NCBI GenBank assembly: GCA_015060555.1
Contig: SUYG01000045.1
Span: 199,915 to 263,914 of the forward strand
DNA: 64,000 bases
Direction: 5' to 3'
From: Physcousia sp015060555
Lineage (GTDB): Bacteria; Bacteroidota; Bacteroidia; Bacteroidales; Bacteroidaceae
Each line of letters starts with the position of its first letter. The stretch's first letter is position 1. Shown in pieces: positions 16,075-24,479 of the stretch. The translations under genes and the position numbers were made by a program. The notes below the pieces were generated by a model. That model was not told the DNA's origin. It saw only the letters and a list, made by a program, of their open reading frames with translations, and made no database searches.

Positions 16075-18231
16075 ATGCTGAGAGTCGATTTGTTCCCCAC
16101 CCATGAATACCAGGGGCTGAAGTTACGTCCGGGCAGACCCTATCCCTTCGGGGCATCCGTCGTTCCGGGAGCTGTCAACTTCTCGATCTATTCCCGCTAT
16201 GCCACCGACTGCACGCTGGTGCTCTTCCGCAACCGCGAGAAGGAGCCCTTCATCGAGATACCCTTCTTCAAGGAGTTCCGCATGGGCAATGTCTTTTCCA
16301 TGATCGTTTTCGACTTGGATTACGAGAATATCGAGTATGGCTTCCGCATGGACGGCCCCTTCCAGCCCGAAGAAGGTCACCGCTTCGACAAGTCAAAGAT
16401 TCTCCTCGACCCCTACGCTAAGCTTATCGTGGGGCGCGATGTATGGGGCCAGCAACCCAACTGGGACAACATCTACCCCTACCGCTCGCGCGTCGTCTTC
16501 TCCGACTTCGACTGGGAGAACGATGTGCCGCTGGAGACACCCATCAACGACCTCGTCGTCTATGAGATGCACGTGCGCAACTTCACCTGCGGCGCAGCCT
16601 CCGGCGTGAAGCATCGTGGCACCTTCGCCGGCATCATCGAGAAGATTCCCTACCTCAAGGAGCTGGGTGTCAACTGCGTGGAATTGATGCCCATCCATGA
16701 GTTCGACGAGTTCGAGAACCACCGTACCTCGCCCGTCGATGGCCGCGAACTCTTCAACCTCTGGGGCTACAGCAACGTGGGCTTCTTCGCTCCCAAGGCT
16801 GCCTATGCCTCGTCAGGGCGCTTCGGCATGCAGGTCGATGAGCTGAAAAACCTTGTCAAACGGCTCCATGCCAACGGCATCGAAGTCATCCTCGATGTCG
16901 TTTTCAACCACACCGCAGAGGGCAATGAGAACGGGCCCTATATCTCCTATCGCGGCATTGACAACAAGACCTACTACATGCTGACGCCCGACGGCCACTA
17001 CTTCAACTTCAGCGGATGCGGCAACACCCTCAACTGCAACAACCCCAATGTGCGCGACATGATTGTCGAGAGCCTTCGCTACTGGGTCAGTGACTATCAC
17101 ATCGACGGTTTCCGCTTCGACCTCGCTGCCATCCTCGGTCGCGACCAAAACGGCAACCCCATGTCTAATCCCCCGCTGCTGGAATCCCTGGCCCACGACC
17201 CCATTCTCGGCAAGACAAAGCTCATTGCCGAGGCGTGGGATGCCGGCGGACTCTACCAGGTGGGCTCCTTCCCCTCATGGGGGCGCTGGGCAGAATGGAA
17301 TGGGAAATTTCGTGACAGCATACGCCGCTTTATCAAGGGCGACACACAAGTTCTTGCCGATGTCAAGGAACGCATCATCGGTTCCCCCGACCTCTATGCC
17401 TCACAGCGGCGTGGCATCAAGGCCAGCGTCAACTTCGTCACCGCACACGACGGCTTCACGCTCATGGATCTCGTGTCCTACAACAGCAAGCACAACGAAG
17501 CCAACGGCGAGGACAACCGCGACGGCGAGAACAACAACAACAGCTGGAACTGCGGCTGCGAGGGTGCCACCGACGACCCAGACATCAACCGCCTGCGCCA
17601 CCAGCAGATGAAGAACGCTGTCACGCTCCTCATGGTCAGCCAGGGCACCCCCATGATTCTCTCCGGCGACGAGATGGGCAACAGCCAGTTCGGCAACAAC
17701 AATGCCTACTGTCAGGACAACGAAGTCGCGTGGCTCGACTGGAACGACCTTCAGAAGAATGCCGACATCTTCCGCTTCTTCAAGCACATCATCCAGTTCC
17801 GTCGCCAGCATAAAGTGCTGCGCTACGAGGAACACCTCAGCCACACCGACTACCTCGGCCTTGGCTACCCCGATTTCTCGTGGCACGGCGTGCGCGCCTG
17901 GCAGCCCCACAGCTGTCACGAGAACCTCACCGCCGCCTTCATGCTCAACGGCCGCTATGCAGTTTCGGCTCCTTCAGGCTCTCCCGAAGGCTCCTCCGAA
18001 GGCACCCCCGATGACTTTATCTACGTGGCCATGAACATGCACTGGGAGATGCACGGCTTCGAGCCGCCCCAGCTGCCCCAGGGTATGGCCTGGCACATCT
18101 TCGCCAACACCGGGATGCCGTCGCCCGAGGACATCTTCGAGCCCGGCACGGAGCCTGTCATCGAGAACCAGCATGAAATCCTGGTGGGCCCGCGTTCTAT
18201 CATCATCTTAGTAGGGAGGGAAACATCATGA
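16075..18231 (+). CDS. glgX: Glycogen debranching enzyme GlgX-type (GH13_11)
   Basis: A 718-residue isoamylase-like debranching enzyme, counted from the ATG of MLRVDLFPTHEYQ, with the repeat-encoded upstream extension excluded. An N-terminal CBM48-like domain covers about 15-120. The barrel has VILDVVFNHT (region I, near 270), GFRFDLAAILG (nucleophile Asp), LIAEAWDAGG (acid/base Glu) and FVTAHDG. It would hydrolyse alpha-1,6 branches of glycogen in the cytosol. An insertion near 625-640 is made of repeated Gly-Ser-Pro-Glu-type residues from a roughly 10-bp tandem repeat (17975-18005). It overlaps the next gene by 4 nt. Confidence 0.9.
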   Translation: MLRVDLFPTHEYQGLKLRPGRPYPFGASVVPGAVNFSIYSRYATDCTLVLFRNREKEPFIEIPFFKEFRMGNVFSMIVFDLDYENIEYGFRMDGPFQPEEGHRFDKSKILLDPYAKLIVGRDVWGQQPNWDNIYPYRSRVVFSDFDWENDVPLETPINDLVVYEMHVRNFTCGAASGVKHRGTFAGIIEKIPYLKELGVNCVELMPIHEFDEFENHRTSPVDGRELFNLWGYSNVGFFAPKAAYASSGRFGMQVDELKNLVKRLHANGIEVILDVVFNHTAEGNENGPYISYRGIDNKTYYMLTPDGHYFNFSGCGNTLNCNNPNVRDMIVESLRYWVSDYHIDGFRFDLAAILGRDQNGNPMSNPPLLESLAHDPILGKTKLIAEAWDAGGLYQVGSFPSWGRWAEWNGKFRDSIRRFIKGDTQVLADVKERIIGSPDLYASQRRGIKASVNFVTAHDGFTLMDLVSYNSKHNEANGEDNRDGENNNNSWNCGCEGATDDPDINRLRHQQMKNAVTLLMVSQGTPMILSGDEMGNSQFGNNNAYCQDNEVAWLDWNDLQKNADIFRFFKHIIQFRRQHKVLRYEEHLSHTDYLGLGYPDFSWHGVRAWQPHSCHENLTAAFMLNGRYAVSAPSGSPEGSSEGTPDDFIYVAMNMHWEMHGFEPPQLPQGMAWHIFANTGMPSPEDIFEPGTEPVIENQHEILVGPRSIIILVGRETS

Positions 18232-18689
18232 GCCACTACCATTTCCAGCCCATTCGCGAACAGGGCCGCCTCATCCTTGACACCGTCCTCGCCTCGCCGG
18301 AGTTTGCCGAATGCTCCATGAAGGAGACGCTGACCTTCCGTCTGGCCTGCGAGGAAATCATCATGAACGTCATCTTCTACGCCTACCCCGAGAATGTCGA
18401 AGGCTTCATCGATGTGGACGTGCAGAAGGCTCCTCTGCCAGCCCCCGCTGCCCTATCTGAAGCTTCTGCTGTAGCCGCCTCCACGGCCCGCATCACCATC
18501 CGCTTCACAGACGGCGGCATCCCCTTCAACCCCCTCGAGCGCGAGAAACCCGACACTCAGATGGCATGGAAACTTCGTGACATCGGAGGCCTCGGCATCT
18601 TCCTCGTCATTAAGAAGATGGATGATGTCCGCTATACCTATGCCGACAACAAGAACATCCTGACCATCGAGAAGGGTGTTGCGAAATAA
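18228..18689 (+). CDS. RsbW/SpoIIAB-like serine kinase (anti-sigma factor)
   Basis: A 153-residue GHKL-fold kinase. The N box is ACEEIIMNVIFYAYP (near 42-56), the G1 box is FTDGGIPFNPLE (near 94-105), and the G2 box is RDIGGLGIFLVIKKMDDV (near 122-139). A short Ala/Pro-rich insertion (near 70-87) is not typical. Such kinases phosphorylate a STAS partner and bind sigma or other targets. It overlaps glgX by 4 nt, so production is tied to the debranching enzyme. Confidence 0.88.
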   Translation: MSHYHFQPIREQGRLILDTVLASPEFAECSMKETLTFRLACEEIIMNVIFYAYPENVEGFIDVDVQKAPLPAPAALSEASAVAASTARITIRFTDGGIPFNPLEREKPDTQMAWKLRDIGGLGIFLVIKKMDDVRYTYADNKNILTIEKGVAK

Positions 18690-18753
18690 CCCACAGACGC
18701 CTTTTTTTGTTCAATGGGTGGGCGCTTGATGTGCCCTTTCGTGCTCCTTTTCA

Positions 18754-18819
18754 CGCACCTTGGTGCGTTGGCCTTTGCACCTTGGTGCATCGCGCTTCGA
18801 TGCTTGGTGCGTTTTTTTT
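18754..18819 (+). terminator. Multi-hairpin terminator of the amylase-glgX operon
   Basis: Palindromes CGCACCTTGGTGCG (18754-18767), TGCACCTTGGTGCA (18776-18789) and GCATCG-CGCTT-CGATGC (18787-18803) are followed by GGTGCG and eight T. The first CGCACC can also pair with the last GGTGCG. This looks like a Rho-independent terminator with alternative folds. Confidence 0.6.
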
Positions 18820-19320
18820 GATGCTGCAAAGGTACGACATCGCCATTGCGGTTTTCGAATGTTTGGCCAACTTTTTATCAAATAAACAAGAGTATCAAGC
18901 CGCACAAGGATGTGATGAAAGCCATCCGAAAGATGGATCTGGCATGGACGGAAGTATGTGAGGGAAAAATTTCCCTGTCATCGAGAACCGTCATCCACCC
19001 TAATGGCGGTGTGCGCGAAGTGCCGACGGGGATGAGGTCGTGATTCACGACTCCATCGGTTGCCTGCAGGAGGCGGTCATCATCATTTGTGGTTAAATGA
19101 CTCGAGGAAGAAGGAAAAATCATCATCGAAAACAGACCTCTCAAAAACCCCGTTTTAAGAACGAAAGGAGAAGAAAAATGAAAGAAAAAAGAAGCAAAAA
19201 AGAAAGTAATAAAGAAGAGGCTAAGAAAGAAGGTACGGAAGTACTTGTATTTGATGCATCAAAACAGCTTCGTTCCGTGAGGACTTAAAGATCGACAGGT
19301 ACGCGCTCATCTGCAGAAAA
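18820..19320. other. 500-nt stretch with no supported gene
   Basis: Only short, Lys/Arg-rich or frame-broken reading frames are present. One plus-strand frame (18846-19043) contains DVMKAIRKMD, which loosely resembles small Bacteroidales proteins, and runs out in low-quality sequence. From 19140 the DNA is purine-rich (GAAAGAAAAAAGAAG type). A minus-strand TACCTTTG at 18829-18836 could be a -7 box, but no gene follows it. Probably decayed sequence. Confidence 0.4.
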
Positions 19321-19324
19321 ACAA

Positions 19325-19354
19325 CCAGGGGACATCTCTTCCGATGTCCCCTGG
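19325..19354 (-). terminator. Terminator of trxB
   Basis: A perfect 12-bp stem (CCAGGGGACATC with its complement, 6-nt loop). On the minus strand it is followed by TTGTTTTTC. It lies 23 nt beyond the trxB stop. Confidence 0.85.
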
Positions 19355-19377
19355 CTTGTTGTGATGTGGTTGGCGGG

Positions 19378-20310
19378 TTATAGTGTTGCGAGGTAGCGCT
19401 CAGCTTCGATGGCGGCTTTGGCGCCCGAACCGGCTGCAACGACGGCCTGGCGGTAGTGGGGGTCGGCGACGTCGCCGGCAGCAAAGATGCCGGGTATGCC
19501 GGTGCGCGGGGAGTCGCCTTCGGTGAGGATGTAGCCAGTGTCGTCGGTCTTCACCCACGGACGGAAGATGTCGGAGTTGGGCTTGTGGCCGATGGCGAGG
19601 AAGAAGCCGTCGATGGCAATGTCATAGCGGCGCTCGTCGGCCTCGCCTTTGCGATAGACGACGTGAGCACCCTCGACACCGTTCTCGCCGAAGAGGCCGA
19701 GGGTGTTGTGCTCGAAGAGGACTTCAATCTTGGGGTTGTTGAGGACACGCTCCTGCATAATCTGTGTGGCACGCAGGAAGGGCTTGCGCACGATGAGATA
19801 GACCTTGGCGGCGAGGCCGGCAAGATAGGAGGCTTCCTCGCAGGCGGTGTCGCCGCCGCCGACAACGGCAACGGTCTTCTTGCGGTAGAAGAAGCCATCA
19901 CAGGTGGCGCAGGCGGAGACACCCTGACCGCGGTATTTCTCTTCATCGGCCAGACCCAGGTATTTGGCTGAGGCGCCGGTGGCGATGATGAGGCTGTCAC
20001 AGGTGGCCTCGCTGTCGTCGTCGAACCAGATGTGGTAGGGGGCTTGGCTGAGGTCGGTCTTGACGGCCATGGCAGCATGGAACTGGCAGCCGAAGCGCTC
20101 GGCCTGGCTGCGGAGGTTGTCCATGAGCTCGTTGGCATCGATGCCTTCGGGGAAGCCGGGGAAGTTCTCGACTTCGGTGGTGGTGGTCAGCTGGCCACCG
20201 GGCTGGAGACCTTCATACAGGACGGGGGTGAGGCCGGAGCGTCCGGCATAGATGGCAGCCGTGTAGCCTGCGGGGCCGCTGCCGAGGATGAGGAGGGGGT
20301 AGTGGGACAT
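19378..20310 (-). CDS. trxB: Thioredoxin reductase
   Basis: A 310-residue FAD/NADPH flavoenzyme that reduces thioredoxin. The start is set at the ATG of MSHYPLLILGSGPAGY; the longer frame upstream is a shadow of lolA. FAD motif GSGPAG is at 10-15, the redox pair CATC is at C134/C137, the NADPH motif is VVGGGDTACEEASYLA, and the C-terminal FAD loop is IPGIFAAGDV. Length and motifs are standard. It is the last gene of the ftsK-lolA-trxB run, 47 nt after lolA, with a strong terminator behind it. Confidence 0.95.
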   Translation of the reverse strand: MSHYPLLILGSGPAGYTAAIYAGRSGLTPVLYEGLQPGGQLTTTTEVENFPGFPEGIDANELMDNLRSQAERFGCQFHAAMAVKTDLSQAPYHIWFDDDSEATCDSLIIATGASAKYLGLADEEKYRGQGVSACATCDGFFYRKKTVAVVGGGDTACEEASYLAGLAAKVYLIVRKPFLRATQIMQERVLNNPKIEVLFEHNTLGLFGENGVEGAHVVYRKGEADERRYDIAIDGFFLAIGHKPNSDIFRPWVKTDDTGYILTEGDSPRTGIPGIFAAGDVADPHYRQAVVAAGSGAKAAIEAERYLATL

Positions 20311-20357
20311 GTGTGAAGGAAATATGAGATATGAGATATAAAATATAAAATGTATAA

Positions 20358-21002
20358 TTACCGCAGGTCGATGACCTCGACATTGGGGTAGTCTTGCTTG
20401 GGGAAGGTGAAGGTGGCGGGGGGCAGCACGAAGCCGTTTTGGAAGGAATGGATGGCCAGACGAATCCAGTTGCCGTCGCGCTTGGCGCGGATGCAGAGGG
20501 GGTTGTAGGTGGCCTGGTCGATGTCGATGAAGATGTCGCTGTAGTCGGAACCCTTGTAGCGGGGCCACAGGTGTACGACGAAGGTGGCACGTCCGCGCAG
20601 CGTCGATTTCGACATGCTGTAGTTGAAGCCACGCTTGTAAATGTTCACGAGGATGGCGGGGTTGATTTCTACGAGGTCGTCTTCGTCGGGTTCTGTGATG
20701 TTGACTTCGTGGCTGCCTGTCATCATGCTCCACTGTGTCTTGCCGTCAAACCAGGTGAGAATCTCGTCGGTGGCGATGAAGAAGCGTTTGCCGTCCATCT
20801 GTATGGAACCGCTGCTCTCGCTCTGCGGCGTGGTGCCGTCGAACTGTGTGGCTTTGAACTTGGCCATCACGCCGCCTTGCTTGGTAAGGCGTGCAGCGGT
20901 GGTATCCAGCACTTTGCGGGCGCTCTGGCCATAGGCGGCGGTGGAGAACGCTGCGGCTAAAATAAGGAGAGAGAGTGATTTACGCATCATTTTATTTGAC
21001 AA
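20358..21002 (-). CDS. LolA-like outer-membrane lipoprotein carrier
   Basis: A 214-residue periplasmic protein with signal peptide (LSLLILAAAFSTAAYGQ, about 10-26). The beta-sandwich pattern of LolA follows: KVLDTTAARLTKQGGVMAKF, a GSIQMDGKRFFIATDEILTW hairpin (about 65-84) and the final PATFTFPKQDYPNVEVIDLR. LolA shuttles lipoproteins from inner to outer membrane. Placement directly after ftsK is a common Bacteroidetes order. Moderately divergent from proteobacterial LolA, as usual in this phylum. Confidence 0.82.
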   Translation of the reverse strand: MSNKMMRKSLSLLILAAAFSTAAYGQSARKVLDTTAARLTKQGGVMAKFKATQFDGTTPQSESSGSIQMDGKRFFIATDEILTWFDGKTQWSMMTGSHEVNITEPDEDDLVEINPAILVNIYKRGFNYSMSKSTLRGRATFVVHLWPRYKGSDYSDIFIDIDQATYNPLCIRAKRDGNWIRLAIHSFQNGFVLPPATFTFPKQDYPNVEVIDLR

Positions 21003-21101
21003 ATTTACAATTTACAATTTACGATTTATGGAATGATTCCGAGCATTCGTTATTTCGATAATTCGTTATTTCGTAATAACGTAATAACGTAATAACGAGA
21101 T
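21003..21101. repeat. Two short tandem-repeat tracts in the ftsK-lolA spacer
   Basis: ATTTACA x2, ATTTACG and ATTTATG (7-bp period, 21005-21030). Then CGTTATTTCG words and three TAATAACG units (8-bp period, 21048-21098) that are also mutually palindromic. ATTTACA is the inverse of the TAAATTG unit at 44190. Confidence 0.7.
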
Positions 21102-21140
21102 TTTGCGCTCCAAAAGTTCATTTCTCACATTCCCTTCCAT

Positions 21141-23738
21141 TTATCCCAGGTTGTTGAGGAGCATGTCGAGTGAGACGTCGTCCTGGATGAGGACATCGCG
21201 CGGCTTGGCGCCCTGGGCGGGGCCTACGACACCGGCGCGCTCGAGCTGGTCCATGAGGCGTCCGGCACGGTTGTAGCCGATGGAGAATTTGCGCTGGATC
21301 ATGCTGGTGGAGCCTTGCTGGCTGCTGACGATGAGGCGCGCAGCCTCGGCGAACATGGGGTCGAGGTGGTTCATATCTACGTCGGCAGCGCCGCCGGCAT
21401 CCTCCATGGGCGGACGCGGCAGCGAGAAGGGGGCGTTGTAGCTCTGCTGGCAGGCGATGAAGTTGGCAATCCTCTCCACCTCGGGCGTGTCCACGAAGGC
21501 GCATTGCAGACGCACGGGCTCCGAACCCGCCAGGAAAAGCATGTCGCCCTTGCCGATGAGCTGGTTGGCACCCGGACGGTCCAGGATGGTGCGCGAGTCA
21601 ATCATGGCGCTGACCTTGAAGGCCATGCGTGCCGGGAAGTTGGCTTTGATGGTGCCGGTGATGATGTTGGTGGTGGGGCGCTGCGTGGCAATGATCATGT
21701 GTATGCCCACGGCACGCGCCAGCTGGGCGATGCGGGCTATGGGGAGCTCGATTTCCTTTCCGGCAGTCATGATGAGGTCGCCGAACTCGTCGATGATGAC
21801 GACGATGTAGGGCAGGAATTTGTGGCCATTCTGCGGGTTGAGCTGGCGGTTCTTGAATTTCTCGTTGTACTCCTTGATGTTGCGTGCGTGCGCTTTCTTC
21901 AGCAGGTCGTAGCGCGTGTCCATCTCCAGACAGAGGCTCTTGAGGGTGTTGATGACCTTCTGCACGTCGGTGATGATGGGCTCGTCGTCTTCATCCTCGA
22001 TTTGTGCGAGGAAGTGGTTGACGATGGGGGAGTAGATGGGGAACTCTACCTTCTTGGGATCGACCATGACGAACTTCAGCTCGGCGGGGTGCTTCTTGTA
22101 GAGCAGCGAGGTGATGATGGCGTTGAGGCCTACGGACTTACCCTGACCGGTGGCACCGGCCACGAGCAAGTGGGGCATCTTCGCCAGGTCGGCCATGAAG
22201 ACTTCGTTGGTGATGGTCTTTCCCAGCGCCATCGGCAGCTCCATCGTGGTTTCGGCGAATTTCTTGCTGTTGAGGATGCTCTCCATGGAGACAATCTGCG
22301 GCTTGGCATTGGGGACTTCGATGCCGATGGTGCCCTTGCCGGGAATCGGCGCGATGATGCGGATGCCGAGTGCCGAGAGCGAGAGGGCGATGTCGTCCTC
22401 CAGGTTGCGGATCTTGGAGATGCGCACACCGGGGGCGGGGGTGATTTCGTAGAGGGTGATGGTGGGGCCCACGGTGGCTTTGATGCTGGAAATCTCGACG
22501 CCGAAGGTGCGCAGAACGTAGATAATCTGATCCTTGTTTTTCGTCTGTTCCTCCATATCGATGTTGGCACGCGGATCTACGTCATAGTGCTTCAGCAGGT
22601 CCAGGGTGGGGTAGCGGTAGTTCTCCAGGTCGAGCTTGGGGTCGTAGGGCTCCAGTGCTGACTCGTGTTCCTCGTCGGCCACGTCATCGTCTTGCGGGGT
22701 CTCGATGGTGAAGGGCGTGTCCACGTTCTCTTCGTTGGGTGCCTCGATGGTGAAGGTGGTGTCGGAGGACGTCTCCACCACAGCAGGTGTCTCGGGCGTG
22801 GCGGGTTTTTCGGGCGTTACAGGGACGCTGGCGACGGTGGCCAGGGGAATGTCCGAGGGGGCGGCCGGGGTGGTGCTGTTCTGGTCGGTGAGGTCGATGA
22901 CGAAGGACGTTTCAGGTGTGCTCTTGACAGGTGCTGCGGTCTCCTCCGTGGTCTCCTCATCGGTTTCCTCTGCGGTCTCCTCGTCCTCCACGGGCTTGTG
23001 GAAGAAGGCTACAATCTTGCTTAGGATGGGGTAGCGCTCACGCAACTCGCGCGCAAACTGCTGGGGATGGAGCAGGCGGCGGATGATGCGGATGGTCTCG
23101 GCGCTGAGGTAGCAGAGGTAGGCGAGCAGCGTCAGTATGATTACGATGAACGCGCCGACAGGCCCAATCATCCCTTCAAGAATCTCCACAACGCGCAGGC
23201 CATGGTAGCCGCCAGGACTGATATAGCTGATCGAGGGATTCGCAGAGAAGGATGAGGTGAAGAAGAAGGCTGCCGCCACGCTGACCCAGCAGAGCAGGAT
23301 GGTGCAGTTGATGAACCACTTCCACAGACGAACATAGTATGCTCCCGTGAGCTTCAGCGAAGCCGCGAAGAGGAATACGGGGATGAAGAAAGCACCCAGA
23401 CCAAAGTTACGTGTGATCCAGTAGTCGCTCCACCAGGCGCCCACGTAGCCCGCCCAGTTCTTGGCATCGCCGATGTAGCCGCCCTGCAGCACCTTCTGGT
23501 CCACGCCACCGGTGAGCAGATGGGAGACAAAGCTCAGCAGTGTGAAGGCTGCTACGGCCAGCAGCAACACGCCCAGCACAATGCGGGTGGCTTCTGTGCG
23601 GTTCAGGGGCTCGTCGCGGGTGCCGCTGATGGCTTCGTTCATGTGGAGGCCCTCTTGGTGTGGGGGTGCTGAAGTACGGCGCGTAGTCCGTTTAGGCGCG
23701 CGCGTGCGTGTCGGAGAACTTGGATTTTGTTTCGTCAT
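21141..23738 (-). CDS. ftsK: DNA translocase FtsK/SpoIIIE
   Basis: An 865-residue septal DNA pump. Four membrane segments lie between about 53 and 220. An acidic Pro/Thr/Glu linker follows (about 225-370). The RecA-like motor has GATGQGKSVGLNAI (Walker A) and YIVVIIDEFGDL (Walker B), and the C-terminal gamma winged helix is RKFSIGYNRAGRLMDQLERA. It resolves chromosomes at division and loads XerCD activity. The start could be ATG 23738 or the in-frame Met 33 residues later; the basic N-terminus favours neither. Head of the ftsK-lolA-trxB group, divergent from the exonuclease gene. Confidence 0.95.
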   Translation of the reverse strand: MTKQNPSSPTRTRAPKRTTRRTSAPPHQEGLHMNEAISGTRDEPLNRTEATRIVLGVLLLAVAAFTLLSFVSHLLTGGVDQKVLQGGYIGDAKNWAGYVGAWWSDYWITRNFGLGAFFIPVFLFAASLKLTGAYYVRLWKWFINCTILLCWVSVAAAFFFTSSFSANPSISYISPGGYHGLRVVEILEGMIGPVGAFIVIILTLLAYLCYLSAETIRIIRRLLHPQQFARELRERYPILSKIVAFFHKPVEDEETAEETDEETTEETAAPVKSTPETSFVIDLTDQNSTTPAAPSDIPLATVASVPVTPEKPATPETPAVVETSSDTTFTIEAPNEENVDTPFTIETPQDDDVADEEHESALEPYDPKLDLENYRYPTLDLLKHYDVDPRANIDMEEQTKNKDQIIYVLRTFGVEISSIKATVGPTITLYEITPAPGVRISKIRNLEDDIALSLSALGIRIIAPIPGKGTIGIEVPNAKPQIVSMESILNSKKFAETTMELPMALGKTITNEVFMADLAKMPHLLVAGATGQGKSVGLNAIITSLLYKKHPAELKFVMVDPKKVEFPIYSPIVNHFLAQIEDEDDEPIITDVQKVINTLKSLCLEMDTRYDLLKKAHARNIKEYNEKFKNRQLNPQNGHKFLPYIVVIIDEFGDLIMTAGKEIELPIARIAQLARAVGIHMIIATQRPTTNIITGTIKANFPARMAFKVSAMIDSRTILDRPGANQLIGKGDMLFLAGSEPVRLQCAFVDTPEVERIANFIACQQSYNAPFSLPRPPMEDAGGAADVDMNHLDPMFAEAARLIVSSQQGSTSMIQRKFSIGYNRAGRLMDQLERAGVVGPAQGAKPRDVLIQDDVSLDMLLNNLG

Positions 23739-23826
23739 AAACCTTTCTATTCCTTATTTCGGTACAAAAGTAGTGCTTTTTTGATAACTTTTCATCAAAA
23801 ATGCTACTTTTTTTTCCAAAAAGCAG

Positions 23827-23834
23827 TAATTTTG
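23827..23834 (+). promoter_or_regulatory. -7 box that fixes the exonuclease start
   Basis: TAATTTTG 21 nt before a GTG codon. Transcription from here begins after every in-frame ATG of the long upstream frame, so translation must start at the GTG at 23856 or a nearby rare start. Confidence 0.6.
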
Positions 23835-23855
23835 CGCCTTGAATCGTGTGAATTT

Positions 23856-24479
23856 GTGAAAAGCATCTACGCTCATTACGAAAAAAGTGCTATCGCGGCA
23901 CTCCCCAAGGCTCTGTTTGACGGTCGCATCATCGTCATACAAAGTGTGGGAGAGGCCCGTCGTGCCGTTGACTATCTTATGTCCTTCCCACGTCTGGGAA
24001 TCGACACGGAGACGCGCCCCAACTTCAAGCCCGGCGGCATGAATCCCGTGGGGCTCCTGCAGGTGTCCACGCCGGACACATGCTTCCTCTTCAGGCTATG
24101 CCAGATTGGGCTCCCGGAGTGTGTGGTGAACCTGCTGAAAGACACGGGCGTGGAGAAGATAGGACTGTCGCTGCACGATGACTGGGCACAGCTGCGCCGC
24201 CGCGTGGAATTCGTGCCCGGCAACTACGTGGAGCTACAGGACTATGTGAAGAAACTCGGCATCGAGGACATGAGCCTGCAGAAGCTCTTTGCCAACCTCT
24301 TCGGAAAGAAAATCTCCAAGGCGCAGCGCCTGACGAACTGGGATGCTGACGTGCTCACCGAGGCGCAGAAGCGCTATGCCGCCACTGACGCCTGGGCTTG
24401 TCTGTTGCTCTTTGATGAAATCAACCGACTGATGAGCACACGCGATTTCAAATTGATTACTACGCAACAAACAACATGA
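23856..24479 (+). CDS. DEDDy 3'-5' exonuclease (RNase D-like)
   Basis: A 207-residue single-domain nuclease counted from the GTG at 23856. Exo I is GIDTETRP (D50, E52), Exo II is SLHDDWAQ, and Exo III is YAATDAW, giving the full D-E-D-D-y set. Stand-alone domains of this type trim 3' ends of RNA or DNA; the substrate is not known. No in-frame ATG lies between the promoter and the Exo I motif, which supports a GTG start. It overlaps the downstream methyltransferase by 4 nt (ATGA). Confidence 0.85.
   Translation: MKSIYAHYEKSAIAALPKALFDGRIIVIQSVGEARRAVDYLMSFPRLGIDTETRPNFKPGGMNPVGLLQVSTPDTCFLFRLCQIGLPECVVNLLKDTGVEKIGLSLHDDWAQLRRRVEFVPGNYVELQDYVKKLGIEDMSLQKLFANLFGKKISKAQRLTNWDADVLTEAQKRYAATDAWACLLLFDEINRLMSTRDFKLITTQQTT

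Noticed and set aside
19097..19288. 63-codon Lys/Arg-rich frame
   Set aside because: Product of purine-rich DNA, no promoter or conserved pattern.
20311..20733. N-terminal extension of trxB
   Set aside because: Arg/His/Pro-rich shadow of the lolA-like gene; a normal trxB start follows at 20310.
21315..22661. 448-codon plus-strand frame opposite ftsK
   Set aside because: ftsK motor motifs are unambiguous and the opposite frame is low-information shadow.
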